Shown here one piece after another: positions 22,271 to 34,200 of a stretch of 64,000 nt of DNA. Origin of the DNA: Metellina segmentata (taxonomy: Eukaryota; Arthropoda; Arachnida; Araneae; Tetragnathidae); NCBI GenBank assembly GCA_947359465.1, contig OX375876.1, positions 81,118,359-81,182,358 of the forward strand, in the 5' to 3' direction. Positions within the stretch are counted from its first letter, which is position 1, and every line of letters starts with the position of its first letter. The notes beneath the pieces were generated by a model. The model worked only from the letters and a program-made list of their open reading frames with translations. It was not told the DNA's origin and did no database searches. The position numbers and the translations under genes were made by a program.

Positions 22271-23881
22271 CCTGGGCATGCGGTGCCTGAGTTTGCTTGA
22301 TGTGTGAGAAAAACGTTTAGTTAAAAACTTCAGGGTGTCGATCGAATGAGCCAATTGAAATTTCATTTTCAATCGCAGACCCCTTCATCGGATTATTTAG
22401 TGGATCGAATTCGAGGCCGGTATCTTTTTCATTCCTGTCTATCAACGCTTTGAACAAATTATGATACACTCATTGAGCAAATATTGTTTAAAAAGAACAC
22501 ATGGGAATGACTGCAAAGGGTTACTGATGCAGTGAAACTCTAGTTTTCTAAAAGGGATGCTGATGAAACGTAGTCAATCTTGGTGCGAAGAACATTATGT
22601 TAACCTTTTCAATCGCAGAATCTGAACACCGTCTGTAGGATTAATTGGTTGGGTCGGAAATTGAATTCGAGGCCACTGGCTTCATCAAAATGGGTCGGTA
22701 TATTTCCCATTCAATTGACACCTACAGATTTAACGTGCACCAACCCCGATGCACTCTCTACTTTTGTTTTCACCCATGTCAAGCGATTGGTGACTCAGAT
22801 GGTCCGTGTCCAGATCAGGCCCGCCGTAAGCGGGCGTAGACCGCACGTCCAGGTGGGGGCAAATCTAGCGATCGATCACGTAATATTCAAAGTCATTGGG
22901 TCAGCAGCAAATTATTTCTGAATAATTTGTGGACTAATTTTTAAAACTATTAAGTAGCCTCAGCTGTAAAGCAGTTTCTTGATCCATTATGTTTCGCAAT
23001 CACTTTCCAAAATTCAAAGTATCCATTCTCCAAATTCAAATTGACAGGATGTGCCCCTCCGTAGGACAATAAAACCATCGTCCTTGGAGAGGGGTTTACA
23101 AAACCTGTCACGTGTTGCAGCGCTCTTGAGAAAGATTACATTGGTAGTATGAAAACGGAAATTTCTCAGAACTGGGAATTTGGACCGTCCGCGGTTCCAA
23201 TTACCGCAGGGGACCTGACCATAGTAAAGATAAGGACCGGATGCGCGCAACAAAGGGGGAAATCTATTCTTCCATTTCTCCCGTCTTCAAGCGAAATCTG
23301 GTTGAAACCTCCCCGTCTGGAAAAGGCTAGGAATCCCCACAGAGCTTCGTTCTCAGTTTGTACACGCATTCGAACAGTACTATCGCACATCAAGTTGCAA
23401 TTATTTTGTTTATACTTCGTCTGACGTTGGTCTAGGTATAATTAAGGATAATTTAACTTGGTTAGTGTGATTATAATTCAATGTATCATATGTCAGTGAA
23501 AATATAAGTGCAAAAATTTGGTACCTACGTTTATTTATCGGCTTATCATAATAATTGCTGCGCCTAGTAATCATCTGTTTGTAGCACATATACAATTAAA
23601 TATTTACGAAATTTGAAATAAAAAACCGGCCAAGTTCGTGTTTGACCACGTAGTCAGTACTGGCTATGCAAAATTCTTACAAAACATCTGAGCCAAAACT
23701 CTATGTATTTTTTAGAAATACAAATTTAATTTTACAGTTCCTTTATACGGAATTTCTATAAACTTTTTATAAACTCGATTAAGTGGGTCGATTATTACTC
23801 GTAAACTTGGAAAGCCTACTTATCGCTGATAGCATAAATTCAAGACGAGTTCAATTTCTGTAGATCAATATTTATATGGTA
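22271..23881. other. Unassigned mosaic sequence
   Basis: Two related blocks (TTTTCAATCGCAGA.., then GAATTCGAGGCC) occur at about 22368-22420 and 22608-22675, an old duplication. A somewhat GC-richer segment lies at 23010-23400 and is open on both strands over 60-90 codons, but I recognise no family in it. No gene is called. Confidence 0.4.
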
Positions 23882-24165
23882 ACTAGCCACTGCTTGGCCA
23901 GCATTGCGTTACCCGTAACAGTTCTTTTCGTGGGGTCAGGTGAGACCACTGCTCGCTAACCCCCTTTGATTGATACGAAATCCCATTTGGTAAACCAACA
24001 CTACGAGCAACGCCGTGATGGCCTCGTCATTGCCAAATGCGGCCAAATTCGAATTGCGAAGAGATCCAATCGACATGATGTCACAATCACACCGGGGGCG
24101 GCATAATCGATATTGCACACAGGCGTTCAAACAAACAGCTAGCGGCGGGCCTGGCCACAAGGAGT
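23882..24165 (+). repeat. ACTAGCC-family dispersed repeat, 5' part (copy A)
   Basis: It starts CTAGCCACTGCTTGGCCAGC and carries GTGGGGTCAGGTGAGACCAC and GATGTCACAATCACA, matching the start of the copies at 40565, 41651-42224 (inverted) and 55928. The 3' half is missing. Confidence 0.7.
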
Positions 24166-24219
24166 AATGAAGTAGTAAGCACGTTCTTCAACTTTATAAA
24201 CCAGCTTTACAATTTATTT

Positions 24220-25215
24220 TAGTGCGAGCCAACGGCCATGGGAACTGCTTCTAAAACACACTGATGGGAGGTCTCTACACGGTCTTTGTGAGACAAGATG
24301 CAGTGCAACAATTGAGGCAGTGAAACCTATAACTGAAAAACTACCTGACGTTTTAAAGGCCCTTCAATGTGTGAAAAATCAGTAGTTTATCGTAAGAGGA
24401 AACGGCGAAAGAGTAAATGGATTCCTCAATTATTTTCAAAATTTGAAACTTTAATTCAGCTAAATATTTGGAAGGACATACTAGAGCAAATTAGTACAAG
24501 AAATTTAACCCTTCAATCATAATATATCTCCCTTGATATCGAAATGAATAACATTAAAGCGTTAACTGAAACAATAGATAAAGATTTAAGTAAACAATGG
24601 TCTGTATAAATAGAGCTAAAGAGACAGCTTCTATTATGGGTATAGATGCAGAATTTTCCAAAAAAAAGAGGACGGAAAAGGAAGCTTTTGAAGTGGAAAG
24701 AGAAATGCCTAAAGTATTAGAAACCGAAGAAACAAAATTCAAAAGTTAAGTTTTTTATATAGTAATCAATAAAATAGTTTCTCAGTTATAATCAAGGTAT
24801 GAGCAAATGAAAAAACATATGCAATGCATTCGAAGCCATATTAAAAATAAATTCTAATTCTAATGACAACAACGCACCTAAAAAATTAATTGAAAGCTAT
24901 CCAGATGACTTAAGCCACAATTTCATCAATGAAATTCAGATGTACAAGACCGTTCGCGAAGCTACTTTTTCACATTAACACCCAAATTAGAAAATAAAGG
25001 TCTTCCACTCCCTTTAAATGATATCTATAGATTAAAATTGCAATCTATTCCCCCAGAACTTTGCATAACTTTAAGAATTTTGTTTTCTCTTCCCATCACT
25101 GTGGCTTCTGGTGAAAGGATTCAGTAAACTACCTATAATCAAAAATAATTTACGATCTGCTTTGGGCAAGGACAAATTTGAATCATCTAAGAATATTTTC
25201 AATTGAGGCGTGCAA
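24220..25215 (+). pseudogene. hAT transposase relic (ZMYM1/DUF4371-like), C-terminal half
   Basis: Several stop- and frameshift-broken pieces follow one another in the right order. They are RPWELLLKHTDGRSLHGLCE with TRCSATIEAVKPI, then IMGIDAEFSKKR (the basic segment), then ITLRILFSLPITVASGERI and, after a one-base frameshift, KLPIIKNNLRSALGKDKFE. The last two are the hAT C-terminal dimerisation region. The conserved Trp after TR is Cys here. It is clearly dead. Minus-strand open frames at 24554-24742 and 25071-25367 are shadows. Confidence 0.8.
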
Positions 25216-26279
25216 TTGAGGCGTTCAATTGAGGCGATCAACTGGCGTGCAAAATTAGCTTCCTTTTTTGACGGCATCGATAAATTCATTAATTCGAATA
25301 GAAGATGTACTGCTCCCTCCTCAGTACTCCAAAAGTTTTCGGAGTTTTGACTAGTCTTCAGCGTCAAAGGTATGTTTTAGCATGGGTTTCTTACAATCTT
25401 TCTACAGAGATATTTATTATAGTTTTCTGATTATACTTCGATATCCTTATCGAAGTCCTGCTCGATCGGAAGTTAAAAACACAAGCTTAAGTTAAAGTAA
25501 ACACAAACTAGTTTATACTGTTTCTAATTATCACAATTTTCGCATAATTCGTCGTGAATTTATCTTAGCTCTGATGAAGCAATCATGTGCTCCTAGACCA
25601 ATGTTATTTATTCCTCTGATTCCAATTGTACGCATCTTTCAACCTCAAGTATTACAAGGGTAGCAAAGAAACTGAAAATATCTGTACAGCTTAGGTAGCA
25701 CAGTGAGCACATGTAGTTACATGAGTGAGCACATGTAGTCTTCTCTCACGAGTCTTCGTTTGAAATGCTTGTTAAAATATGGGTGAGCTACATCAGTCTT
25801 GCCAATTTTTCAGTTCGTTGAAATTCATTGCATCGAAATTTAAGTTTAGAATTTTAAAAATTATGTTTTTGTTTTAGTCGATCCCCCTCTTAGCACTCAG
25901 AAAATTCTCCTTAGTCTCAATTTGGGAATATGGTGACCGTCGTCACTGATCATTCTAAGGAGCATACTCTCGGGGTGATGGAAGTATACATTTTGCTGAA
26001 TGATTGGTTGAATAACATCTTTTAGTTTGTCACTTGAGGAACAAGAATGCACGTATCGCTTTAAAAACATTCAAACCTCTTTGCAGGAACGATAACACTT
26101 TACCACATACCACATGGGTGCATAAGCTTCTAAAATAAATTCTGAAACAATTTTTAAGTTCATTTAAGGATTCACGCACGTAGGCACTCGCCAACAGAAG
26201 AGGGGGGGGGGGGCAATTCAGCTTACGTCTGAAATGGATGAATCCCATCACATATAGTCTTCTCTCACTTCAGATGAAT
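25216..26279. repeat. hAT-associated non-coding repeat and spacer
   Basis: 25745-25990 repeats 15785-16025. Small local duplications occur (GCGTGCAATTGAGGCG near 25205; GAGTGAGCACATGTAGT near 25705-25745). A G run of about 12 lies near 26202-26214. No gene is supported. Confidence 0.55.
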
Positions 26280-26307
26280 CCCATCACATCTGAAGTGAGA
26301 GAAGACT
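26256..26307. repeat. Perfect 21-bp hairpin with flanking direct repeat
   Basis: 26256-26276 and 26287-26307 are exact inverted copies (arm TCTTCTCTCACTTCAGATG) around a 10-base loop. GATGAATCCCATCACAT also occurs twice, at 26238 and 26274. This pattern fits a local template-switch event during replication. Confidence 0.85.
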
Positions 26308-27080
26308 TCATGGGCAATTCAATAAAAGATACTAAGGCTAATACTTTATTTCATGTCACTGAGGATGTGATGGTTTACTTGGTTTACGGTTTCAAAAAGT
26401 TAGAGGACACTGATTTAATTGAGCTCGGAATATGTGTGGTCATTTAAATGGTGTCAAAAAGCTCATTAAAGATGTTCAACCAAAATTATTATTTGTTCAT
26501 TGTAACAACTATTCCTTGGACTTGTGTCACCAATAAGCATCTAGGACTTTTCACTACTTTTTGAAGACTTGGGTGCAGGAACAAAAGAATCTGCTGAACT
26601 CTTAGGTTTGAAGCTGCCACAGTCATCTCGAAAAAGAAAGCTTCTATGTCGGTATGAATACTCCAGCAATTCTGAAAGTTTCACCCCCGCCAACATCAAT
26701 AAAACTGTTGGCCTTCGAAAATGCTTGTTTGAAGTGGTTGACACAGTAACCACCAAAATTGAAAAACGATTCCATCAACCAGGAATGGTGAATCTTGTCA
26801 AATTAGAAGTGCTTACAGATGCAGCAAAAGAAGAAATTTAAAAAGGTACTTCCTTTCAAGAAAAATTGTGTGTTCATGCAAGTGAATTCGATCTGGAAAA
26901 ATTGGAACCCCAGTTGGTTCTGTTATCTAGTGTAATAAAAGAAAAGTTTGTGTCAACATTTGATATCTGCCAGAAGTTGGCGGCAGAGTCGAGTGTAATT
27001 AGGGAGCTTATGGATGAAGTGTCTAAACTTGTTGAATTAATCTCCATTGCTCCTGCTCAGGCACGTGCCAACAGGGGGGG
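26280..27080 (+). pseudogene. Second hAT transposase relic (ZMYM1-like)
   Basis: Pieces in order: SEVREDFMGNSIKDTKANTL (start of the catalytic region), VKKLIKDVQPKLLFVHCNNY (matching the family's LFVHC block before a His/Asn-rich motif), then SRKRKLLCRYEY and VGLRKCLFEVVDTVTTKIEK (linker before the C-terminal part), then KLVELISIAPAQA. Stops near 26446 and 26839 split it. The dimerisation region is cut at the G/C-run boundary near 27075. It is distinct from the relic at 24.2-25.2 kb because segments are not duplicates. Confidence 0.7.
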
Positions 27081-28196
27081 CAGGGGGGTTTTAAGCCCCC
27101 CCCCCCTGTCACTGAGGAGAAGGGGCAAAAGGTATATTTCGCCCCCCCACACAATCAAGGAACATTTTTAAAATTTTAACTTTAAAAGTAACATTAAAAC
27201 AGTGCCGTTAAAACAACTTTGGTTTCTAATTTCATTTCCTGTCACGATAGTTAAAGCTAACCCCCTTAACACAATTCTCTACAGAGACCAGTCCCCTTAC
27301 ATCCCTCTTTCCTTTCAGTCTTTTCTCCAATAGGTCAATATATCTTCCCATCCCCTTTCACCTTTGAACTCAAGCGCCCTCAGTATTTTGACGTCCCACG
27401 AACACTTTTCCTTTCAAATCGCCTGTCTAAGAAAAAATTACTTCTTCGTTTCACTACCTTCTTACCATTGAAAGTACCAAAAAATTAAATTCTTCCTTTG
27501 AATGCGTGGAGTAAAGTGGCCCAGTATCGCTTTCTATTGCTTGCTTATCGCTTTTTTTTTTTTACGACTTCAAAGTGGTTCTGTTCTACTCCCAAAATGA
27601 ATGCACGTGGTGCTCGAACTTGAATGCCACGAGATGACTATCTATTTTCGAAGAAATTGCTGTATAGTGGCTTCACCCCCTAGACCCTTCAGGGCTCGAA
27701 CATGTCTTTGACGGGCAAACGATTCCGCGATCACCTTTCTTTTGGGTGCCCACTTGGACAGTTTCGAAAAAAACGATTGATTTTTATGACCGACTGACGG
27801 ATTGGATGTTAGGGTTTTATGGCACTAGGTCCCAAAGTGGACAAGAAGCGCCATACCAACTGACGGAAATGTCGTTTGAAGTTAAGGGCATTCAACAAAT
27901 CGCAACAAATCTGTCATTGCTTTTATTTTGATTATTTACAATATAGGGTCTTTTAAATTGTCGGCTTTCTTATTTGAAGTAAATACGGGTAACTGCCTGA
28001 GAGTGAACTGTCCTGAATTTTTTCCTGATGGATTGTTCAGCCTTTTTACTGGGGGTACAGTTCATACATTTCGGGAGAACTCCCCCCCCCCCACACACAC
28101 ATTCAACAAACCTTGTTCCGTCTATGCTATTTCAAATTGTAACAGTAAAAATGAGTAACCACCAACGTTTAGATCATGGAATGAGGTGGCGAATTG
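27081..28196. other. Unassigned DNA with homopolymer C/G runs
   Basis: A G-run/C-run pair (about 27073-27108) and a C run with CACACACA (about 28082-28102) are visible. The open frames of 60-76 codons have no family I recognise. No gene is called. Confidence 0.4.
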
Positions 28197-28466
28197 TGCT
28201 AATATAACTGCTAATTAAAATGACTGGTAAATATATCCGAAGTAGGGCTTTTAAAACAAAGTTTCACTACAACGACGGTCCCTTTCAGTGAAGTCCTTCC
28301 ATATTAATTAAACGGAACTACTAATTTTTAAGGATTAAAACCTTTTATATTTTGGGATCAAAAATAAGCATTTACAAGTAAAGAACAAGCTTTAAGTAAA
28401 AAGACAACGTATTGCTTTTGAGTAACGGCAGCGAACCCCCACTTCTACCCGAATCCTCCCGCGCAT
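28197..28466 (+). repeat. Dispersed repeat shared with 16692-16968
   Basis: It corresponds block for block to the earlier copy in the same orientation. Confidence 0.8.
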
Positions 28467-28877
28467 TTTTTTCTACCCAGGGGAGAAAACGTCCCTCTCC
28501 AACTTGAAGGTCGATGGCCTTAACGGCATCTTGTTAGATCGCCCCCATCTGAATCTAACACTTTCTTTTCCGACATCTCCCTCGGAAAAAAGGCGAGAAC
28601 GTGTTACGAACACGCCCTGAATAGGGGCTCCTAGCCGCTCACGAAACGTAACCATTACACTTGTAAACCATTTATTTTTTATATTTCTTGAAGACTGAAA
28701 AAAAAATCCTTTTATGGTATTCTCAGTATCTTTTATGTGTAGGGTCATTCCACGCAAAATGAGCAAATCGGCTGTGGCTGACACATCACGAAACCCGAAT
28801 TTATTTTGCATATTTCGGACCATTTTGCCTATTTGGAGTTTTTTGCATGTTCTTTTTAAAAAAAATTGAAAAAATTT
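28467..28877. other. Spacer with GGTCATTCCACG motif
   Basis: 28660-28715 matches 20468-20525. GGTCATTCCACGCAAAATGA (about 28743-28762) is an inverted match to 19555-19590. It may be a terminus of a dispersed DNA element. No gene is supported. Confidence 0.4.
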
Positions 28878-29893
28878 ATATATATTAGGTAGCCACACCA
28901 GGAAGAAGAGTGGGGCACAAAAAAAAAATGCAAAAAAACTTCCAAAATATTTTTTTTTGAGAATAGATATGACGTATCTCTGTAAAACACCACACACCAA
29001 AAATGAGTTACAGTAGTTGCAAGTTTTTACAAATATTTTCCCACAAAAGGTGTTCATGAGCAATAGTTATCTCAACACTGAATATTTATTTTACGGTACA
29101 TGCATATGGAACAGTTTTTATAGACAACCAACTCTTCAAAATCACTTATCAACTATTGTACATATCTTATAATTTTTATAATTGAGATATTTTGTACTAC
29201 CCCATGATGCAATCATACATAAATTTTCTGAAAGTTATTACATCAAATTCAACTAGCAAGGATACATTGTTACACATTTTTTACATGCATAATAACAAAT
29301 AAAAACTCCACAGTTCATGTCATCATTTTGATTTATGTGAGGGGGAGAGAAAATGTCAATGTTATAGATGAATTAAAGAATGAATTGAATATTTCCCTCC
29401 ATACACTAATTATGTCTGAACAATTTTTACTAGGAGCTTTGTTAAAAGGCTCATAAAACTCAAATACATATTTTTCAGTATCAACAAATAACAACACCCA
29501 GTGACTATCAAGGTTAATAGGGGGAAAAAATGTTTGCTTTGAGTACAGTACCAATTTGAAAGAATTAAATTTTTTTTTTGCTTTGTGAAAGTGCAGCTGA
29601 AGATACGGACTCAATAAACATAAAACGGATTGAATTTTCTATAAGTTTATAAAGAAAAGAATCTACTATTGTATCGTATAGCCATCCCCTTTTAAAGCAC
29701 TTAGATGCTTGAAATAAAATGCTTTCTTCTAATGTTACATCTACATCTAATGACTTAGGCATAAAATTTGTAGGTTCTATACCATTCACTTTGACTACCA
29801 TATTTGAAGAATTGGTTTCATCAGTATGATTACATTTAAAAAAATTAGACACAAGACTCTGCAAATTGATTATATTTTAGTTTTATCAGTTCT
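28878..29893 (-). pseudogene. Ulp1-like protease repeat, copy 2, broken
   Basis: This is homologous to 20955-21995 over about 1 kb. The frame runs from 29864 (MVVKVNGIEPTN.., KRGWLYDTIVDSF) to about 29573. It then shifts, resumes with INLDSHWVLLFVD and EFYEPFNKAPSKN, and after a stop continues NQNDDMNCGVFICYYA. The catalytic Asp of copy 1 is Glu here, and the first (partial) Ulp1 domain is absent because homology stops near 29893. His, Gln and Cys are kept. It is inactive. Confidence 0.75.
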
Positions 29894-30597
29894 AGAAACG
29901 TATAAAATCCAAAAATTGTTTTACAATTTTTTATGAAAGACAAACTGCAATCTACGAAAACCTTTTAAGTACATTTTGGTCTGCGTCAGTATCCTAGATT
30001 TTACTGCTACAAATGTCGACATCATAACTTAGCTCCACCGAAATGGAAAATTTTTGTTTTTTAATCATAGTTACCCAACCAGAAAATCATAAAATGACGG
30101 ATTGGAATGCGCAGAACTGCTTTTACAAAAGAGATTTTTTCATATATCTTAAGAAAGTATCGATATTTTTTTGCATTGTTCTTGATTAAAATGTGACTGA
30201 AGCTGGTGTTTAAGGTAGATAAATTATGTTTGAATATTTTTCGTACAAAACGGATTATAATCTTCTGCACTTTACTAATTAGAAACGTTTCCTAAATTAA
30301 ATTAATACATTTCGAAGCTAAGTTGCTATATAATGATTATACATGTTTATTGATGTGTAATAAAAATTAATTACAGACAGTTATTGATTTTGTGATAATA
30401 AACCAGTATCTATTCAGCCAAAAATCTTTGAAATGGCATTTAAAAGTAGGTTAAAAATTTTATAAAAGATGAGAGGCAAATTCTTTATTCTCCAGAATAA
30501 TAACATGTTACTGACGTTTAGATACTAGATTCTATTATATTACTACATTTCCATTAGTCAAATATTGTAGAACTATAATTAAATCCGTAATTCACAT
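29894..30597. other. Unassigned AT-rich DNA
   Basis: I see no gene, RNA or repeat boundary here. Confidence 0.4.
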
Positions 30598-30610
30598 TAC
30601 AATCTGAATG

Positions 30611-30799
30611 TTGCCGTGGAAGTGTGGGTTTTATGGCGCAAGATCCAGAAAAGGATTGTGGAAGTTTGGAGAGTGGGGTGTCATCTCAGGTGTTGCCTCG
30701 CGATCTGACCATGGTTCAAAATTACATTTTGTCCTCGATTCTTTCCCGTTGGGATTGATCCCGGACCGTCGTTAACAGTACGACGCCAATTGAAATACC
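30611..30799 (+). mobile_element. 5'-truncated SINE with target duplication
   Basis: It carries body and tail of the main SINE family without the tRNA-like head. TACAATCTGAATG flanks it at 30598-30610 and 30800-30812 (13 bp). Confidence 0.88.
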
Positions 30800-30812
30800 T
30801 ACAATCTGAATG

Positions 30813-32480
30813 CTCAGTCTTTTCAAAAGTGCTGTCAAGCAGTCTAAATCAGGTCTTGATTGTTGCGGTTCTTGCTAAGATCGGATGGAAAAATTGTACA
30901 ATTAAAATCCATGCATACACCATTCCTTGATATTTTAAATGCAAAACTGGTTGAATGTAGCACTGGGATAAGGATAAGAGTTTTTTGATTAGTGAAAGCC
31001 ATGTTGAAAACATTCTGAACATTTTTCAATTTGTAAATGTTTAATGCAATTCAAAGTAAACACTATATTCACTGTTCTTTACTCGAGCACTAATTAGTTA
31101 TTCAGGAGCTTGACAAATTCTTTTATATACCAATTTTTCAAATCAAGGATCGTCTTTTTTAGCATTACTCAAAAAATGTTTTTAGATTTAATAAATTATC
31201 TATTCATGTATGAATCCTATTTAATTTTGTTAATTAAATAATTTTTTTTCTATACTGTTGGTAATCTTTTTCAACCATAAAAGGTGTCCCAATTATGCGC
31301 CTCTGTGATCGTTATTTTCTTGAAGATACATCCAATATCTGGGTGACATGAGATGAATATGCATTACTTAAAATATAGATTACCATTAACTATTTTATAA
31401 AATATAATGGAAACTTCATTAAAAGGTTAAATTTTAGATTGCGTGTATATTTTTTTCCAGATCTTTGAAGACTATTTACCTGTTAGGCTAAAATAATTCT
31501 TGTACTCAAATTTGTAAGTTTTTCAAACCATACTGTTTGAATTTTACATATAAACCTAGCAAAGGGATGTGTACAGGAAATGCTTTAATTTTATAAATTA
31601 AAATTATTTTTCATAAAAATTTTAAAATATGACACTAGAAAATATTCTTTACTATAATAAATGAATAGGCCGTATGTCACCATCTATTGATTTTCACAGA
31701 AAATGTGAAGATACCTGTTTTTCTTTCCTTGTAAGAACTGCGTTTCGTGTAATACTGTGTGTTGATCCTTTAAATGACAAAAATCATATTCAAGGGAATT
31801 TAAATCGATTAAAAAAAAAAGGTGTTCTTCTGAATACTTAAAGTGGTTACTTAATACAGCAAAATAAATAAAACATTTTTAAGTGCACATTGTGTTTAAA
31901 AATTTAAGTTTTTTTTTAGTTTCTGCTTAGAACCACATTATGTATATTGTAAATCTACTAACCATTCCTTTATACATTTTACACTTCTATGCCAAAAAAT
32001 ATAAAAATGAAAGTAATGAATCAATAATATTAAGAGCAGCTGTTAAAATGAAAATTGTTGAGAAAAAAAATTCCTTAACATTAATGTTGGTATTAAATTT
32101 CTTTTGGGTTGATTTTTTATTCTGCAAGGGCCATGCAGTTTTGGGAGTTTTGCAAAGTTCATCATCACTTCTAAGGATGTACAAGATTAAATTCACTTTG
32201 GACTAAATAATAAAGCACATATTAACATTTTATTGCTACTTTTTTTAGCCATAACATCTTTTAATACCCAAATTACTTTCACTGAAGAGCCTCCATCCTG
32301 GAATCCAGATTTGTGTATTCTATTTTACCATGTTAAGTACCCAAGCTATTTGAATATAATTTAAAAAATTAAGAACTTTATTGTATCTGCTCTTTAGCTC
32401 TGTTTCAAAAATCTTTGAACAAAAATACCAGAAATGTGCTTTAATGATTAATTACTTAAACAATAGATCTTGCTTGGAAT
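30813..32480. other. Unassigned AT-rich DNA
   Basis: The open frame at 31940-32206 is matched by an open frame on the other strand and has no recognisable domain. I see no gene. Confidence 0.4.
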
Positions 32481-32489
32481 TTAAAATTT

Positions 32490-32700
32490 TATTTTAGTGT
32501 TGTGTTTGTATGGTGCAAGGACCAAATTTAATCATACAGCACCAGGCATACAATATCAAGTAATGGATATAGATACACAACCATAGTTTTACGTACACGA
32601 GAGAAATACATCCAGGAAGGCATTGAACTTGTGCCGCCTACAACTTGGAGGTTTATATGACAGTGGACATACCCACAACCTTAGTGTCGTGGGAATAAAT
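32490..32700 (-). mobile_element. Old SINE with type-3 tRNA-like head
   Basis: The minus strand reads GGTTGTGGGTATGTCCACTG, then CAAGTTGTAGGCGGCACAAG and a B-box-like TTCAATGCC. This parallels the head of the copies at 60.8 and 61.6 kb (CCCACTACGCTAACAGCCTG..). 33420-33600 is a second, more diverged copy in the same orientation. Confidence 0.5.
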
Positions 32701-33239
32701 TATTGAAAAAAAAAATACTAGCCCAAAGAATAAAAATTGACAAATATATCCGAAATATTCTCCAAAAATAAAAAGCGTATATAGTATAATATACATTTGA
32801 TATCCACAATGCAAATTAACAGAAAGAAAATTCAGTGACTAACAGATAGTTGGGAGTAGAGGCTAAAATGGGAAATACAGGTTTTTTCAAGCAAAATAAA
32901 TTCTTGATAATTCATAACATGTATCAAGGCATTTGGGCTCATATTTAGTCAAAGCATTCTTTTTTTCACCTAAAAAGAACCCACAATTAAGGAATTTATT
33001 GAGATATTTTAAACATATTTAACTAATCAGCAGAAGCATTTACAACAGCAAGAAAATTTTCATTTTTGTGGTGTTTGCAAAGGCTGCAAAAAAAATTAAT
33101 TAAAGAAACATACATCACATCTGTTAGAAAAAGGAATGATTTTTAAACAAATAGTCTCAATTAATTTTGCTAGTTAGCATTAAAAAGAATCCAGCTCAAT
33201 GGAACTTTCATAGGTATTCAAGATTAAAATATGTGATTG

Positions 33240-34200
33240 AACGGATATCTTCACTGCCCACTAAAAAGTGAATTTGGTTGAGTAGCATTTAAAAACAAGC
33301 AAACTCAACACGATTCACCATTTAGCACATAGCAGACAAACAATGGAATACTCCATAAAAAACAATCAAATATGCGAGTAGTTGAATATGTCACATCTGT
33401 GAAACATAACAGACTACAGACGTTTGATTTTTTTGGGTGCAGGCCATATTTGGCCTATCTGCAATACACACAAGATATACATCAAGTAATAAACATGCAT
33501 ACAGTGAAATTTTTACCGACACAGATGAGAGAAATCACACATGCACTGCCTACAACTCACAGGCTTCTAGTGCAGTGGGCAACACCAGAAACATAAATCG
33601 TGTTTTCTTTTAATATGCAAGTAAAATAAGCAATCGGAACAGGAATTTTATCTGCCCACCCAAAAGTAAATTCCATTGGGTAGCATTTAAAAACAAGCTA
33701 ACTCAACGCAATTCACCATTTAGCATAGCAAATGAACAATACAACACACAAAGGGAAATAAAGGAATGAAATAGGTAAAATAGGCACCTGACCGAGAAAT
33801 TTCATCTGCCCGCCAAAAAGTAAATTCCGTTTTGTAGCACTTAAAATCAAGCTAACTCAACGTTATTTACCATTTGGCACAGCAAGTGAGCAAAACATTT
33901 TAAAACGGGATATAAAATGAAGGGAAAATAAACAAAAATGATGAGCCTTCATCTCACGGTCAACAAATATATTCTGTTGGATAGCATTGAAATACAAACT
34001 AACTTAACGGAACAAAACAATTTGCGAAGCAAATGTAAGTGAAACAAAATGTCTAATTAGCAAGTGAACAATACATTTCAAAACGGGATATAAAATTTAG
34101 GGAAAATAAGCAAATAAAGAGCTTTCATATGCCCGCCAAAAAGTACATTCCGTTGGATAACATTTAAATACAAGCTAACCCAACGGAATAACATAATTTG
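33240..34200 (+). repeat. Diverged tandem array with a conserved hairpin
   Basis: Five units share TCTGCCC.CCAAAAAGTAAA, then a potential hairpin: GTTGGGTAGC, a loop of ATTTAAAAACAA type, and GCTAACTCAAC. The hairpins start near 33276, 33675, 33826, 33973 and 34149, so spacing is about 150-175 bp apart from the first. Stems change together in places (CCGTTGG with CCAACGG in the last unit; GTTGAGT with ACTCAAC in the first). No ORF spans the units. It could be a decayed satellite or hairpin RNA units. Confidence 0.65.

Noticed and set aside
22649..23424. Open frames of 64-91 codons on both strands in a GC-richer segment
   Set aside because: No recognised domain and mutual overlap on both strands; left as unassigned DNA instead of being called a gene.
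31940..32206. 88-codon frame, open on both strands
   Set aside because: AT-biased codons, no domain, no splice context or conservation clue.
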